From an uncultured Lachnospiraceae bacterium (GTDB taxonomy: Bacteria; Bacillota; Clostridia; Lachnospirales; Lachnospiraceae): a DNA stretch of 15,930 nucleotides. The stretch spans positions 1 to 15,930 of the forward strand of contig CAJUOO010000070.1 in the NCBI GenBank assembly GCA_910588535.1. Direction: 5' to 3'. A model generated the notes under the pieces. The model worked only from the letters and a program-made list of their open reading frames with translations, did not search any database and was not told where the DNA came from. Shown one piece after another: positions 15,665 to 15,930 of this stretch. Every line of letters begins with the position of its first letter. The stretch's first letter is position 1. The position numbers were made by a program, and so were the translations under genes.

Positions 15665-15687
15665 CGTTTTTCAACAGGTTCCTTGAG
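15665..15687 (+). repeat. Fragment of a third copy of the hairpin element
   Basis: These 23 bases match 15389-15411 of copy 1 with a single visible difference (CAACAGG for CAATAGG), in the same orientation, then similarity stops on both sides. It sits in the spacer between the two inverted copies. Directly upstream is an unrelated small perfect hairpin, GTGAAAT/ATTTCAC with a TTTT loop (15635-15652). Confidence 0.7.
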
Positions 15688-15717
15688 GAAAATAGCAGAA
15701 TGACTATACTACTTTAC

Positions 15718-15854
15718 TGAACGTTTCAGATATGCTGTGATTCTTTATTATACATGCAACTTTATATTTATTATAATTATGTTTGTATTCATAGAGTGCT
15801 AAATTCCTTTAATGGAGAAAAAATGATTTATTCATCCTATACAAATAAAATTAA
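15718..15854 (-). repeat. Diverged extension of copy 2 of the inverted repeat
   Basis: Read on the minus strand this follows the hairpin end of copy 2 and aligns by eye with 15462-15597 of copy 1 with small gaps. ATACAAACA (15793-15785 minus) and AAGAATCACAG (near 15745 minus) are the clearest anchors. It is A+T-rich with many stop codons in all frames. Confidence 0.55.
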
Positions 15855-15930
15855 AACGTGTTTTGCCTTACTTAAAAAAACAGTCCGGCGAACTGCCTGT
15901 GGTTCTCAAGGAACCTATTGAAAAACGCCG
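15855..15930 (-). repeat. Long-hairpin repeat element, copy 2, inverted and cut by the window end
   Basis: The reverse complement of these 76 bases aligns without gaps to 15386-15461 of copy 1, with six differences by eye. Three of them fall in the outer stem arm (positions matching 15422, 15427 and 15432 of copy 1) and are all transitions. The T-run after the stem is present (A-run at 15874-15880 on this strand, seven bases). Only one stem arm is in the window; the other should lie just beyond 15930. Confidence 0.85.

Larger units (their letters stand above)
15207..15930. other. Gene-free region filled by an inverted repeat family
   Basis: No convincing gene lies in these 724 bases. 15207-15293 is plain A+T-rich DNA. 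From 15294 to the end the sequence is mostly two inverted, partly decayed copies of one element plus a fragment of a third (separate entries). In many Clostridia rpoC is followed by rpsL, rpsG and the elongation factor genes; here none follows within this stretch. Confidence 0.7.

Noticed and set aside
15294..15930. CRISPR array
   Set aside because: The repeats are long, inverted and few, with no regular spacers and no cas genes.

Overview
The window looks like a low-GC Firmicute of class Clostridia, most likely a Lachnospiraceae-type gut anaerobe. This is inferred from the gene order rpmG-secE-nusG-rplK-rplA-rplJ-rplL-rpoB-rpoC, strong AGGAGG-type ribosome binding sites, near-consensus sigma-A promoters, A+T-rich intergenic DNA, and RpoB/RpoC proteins without the large insertions of proteobacteria. 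No species can be named from the sequence alone.

Left flank (1-3600): an A+T-rich region holds a small XRE-family DNA-binding protein (423-758, +). It converges with a membrane acyltransferase of the AT3 family (819-1880, -), and both share a bidirectional terminator. Next, also on the minus strand, is a 431-residue orphan protein related to the flagellar cap protein FliD (2216-3511). It has its own promoter and a terminator about 190 bases past its stop codon.

Core (3655-15206): this is the transcription/translation supercluster. A consensus promoter at 3655-3683 starts rpmG-secE-nusG, with no terminator visible before rplK-rplA. Two separate copies of an RNA motif resembling the L1-binding site of 23S rRNA lie directly upstream of rplK (4739-4774) and of rplA (5277-5306). 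A second promoter (6023-6051) starts rplJ-rplL behind a complete L10 leader with kink-turn stem, antiterminator and terminator. A terminator follows rplL (7243-7280). A third promoter (7366-7394) then starts rpoB-rpoC, which ends at a strong terminator (15163-15206). The cluster therefore carries three nested control levels: L1 on its own operon, L10(L12)4 on the stalk proteins, and a partly independent promoter for RNA polymerase beta and beta'.

Right flank (15207-15930): no gene is convincing here. The region holds a 140-base element with a 25-bp hairpin stem followed by a T-run. A second copy in inverted orientation is cut by the window end, and a fragment of a third copy lies between them. 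Similarity between the two copies continues, at lower identity, for roughly 130-160 bases past the hairpin, so most of 15294-15930 is one large, partly decayed inverted repeat. This is the least explained part of the window. The paired L1 sites and the orphan FliD-like gene are the other items most worth a second look.
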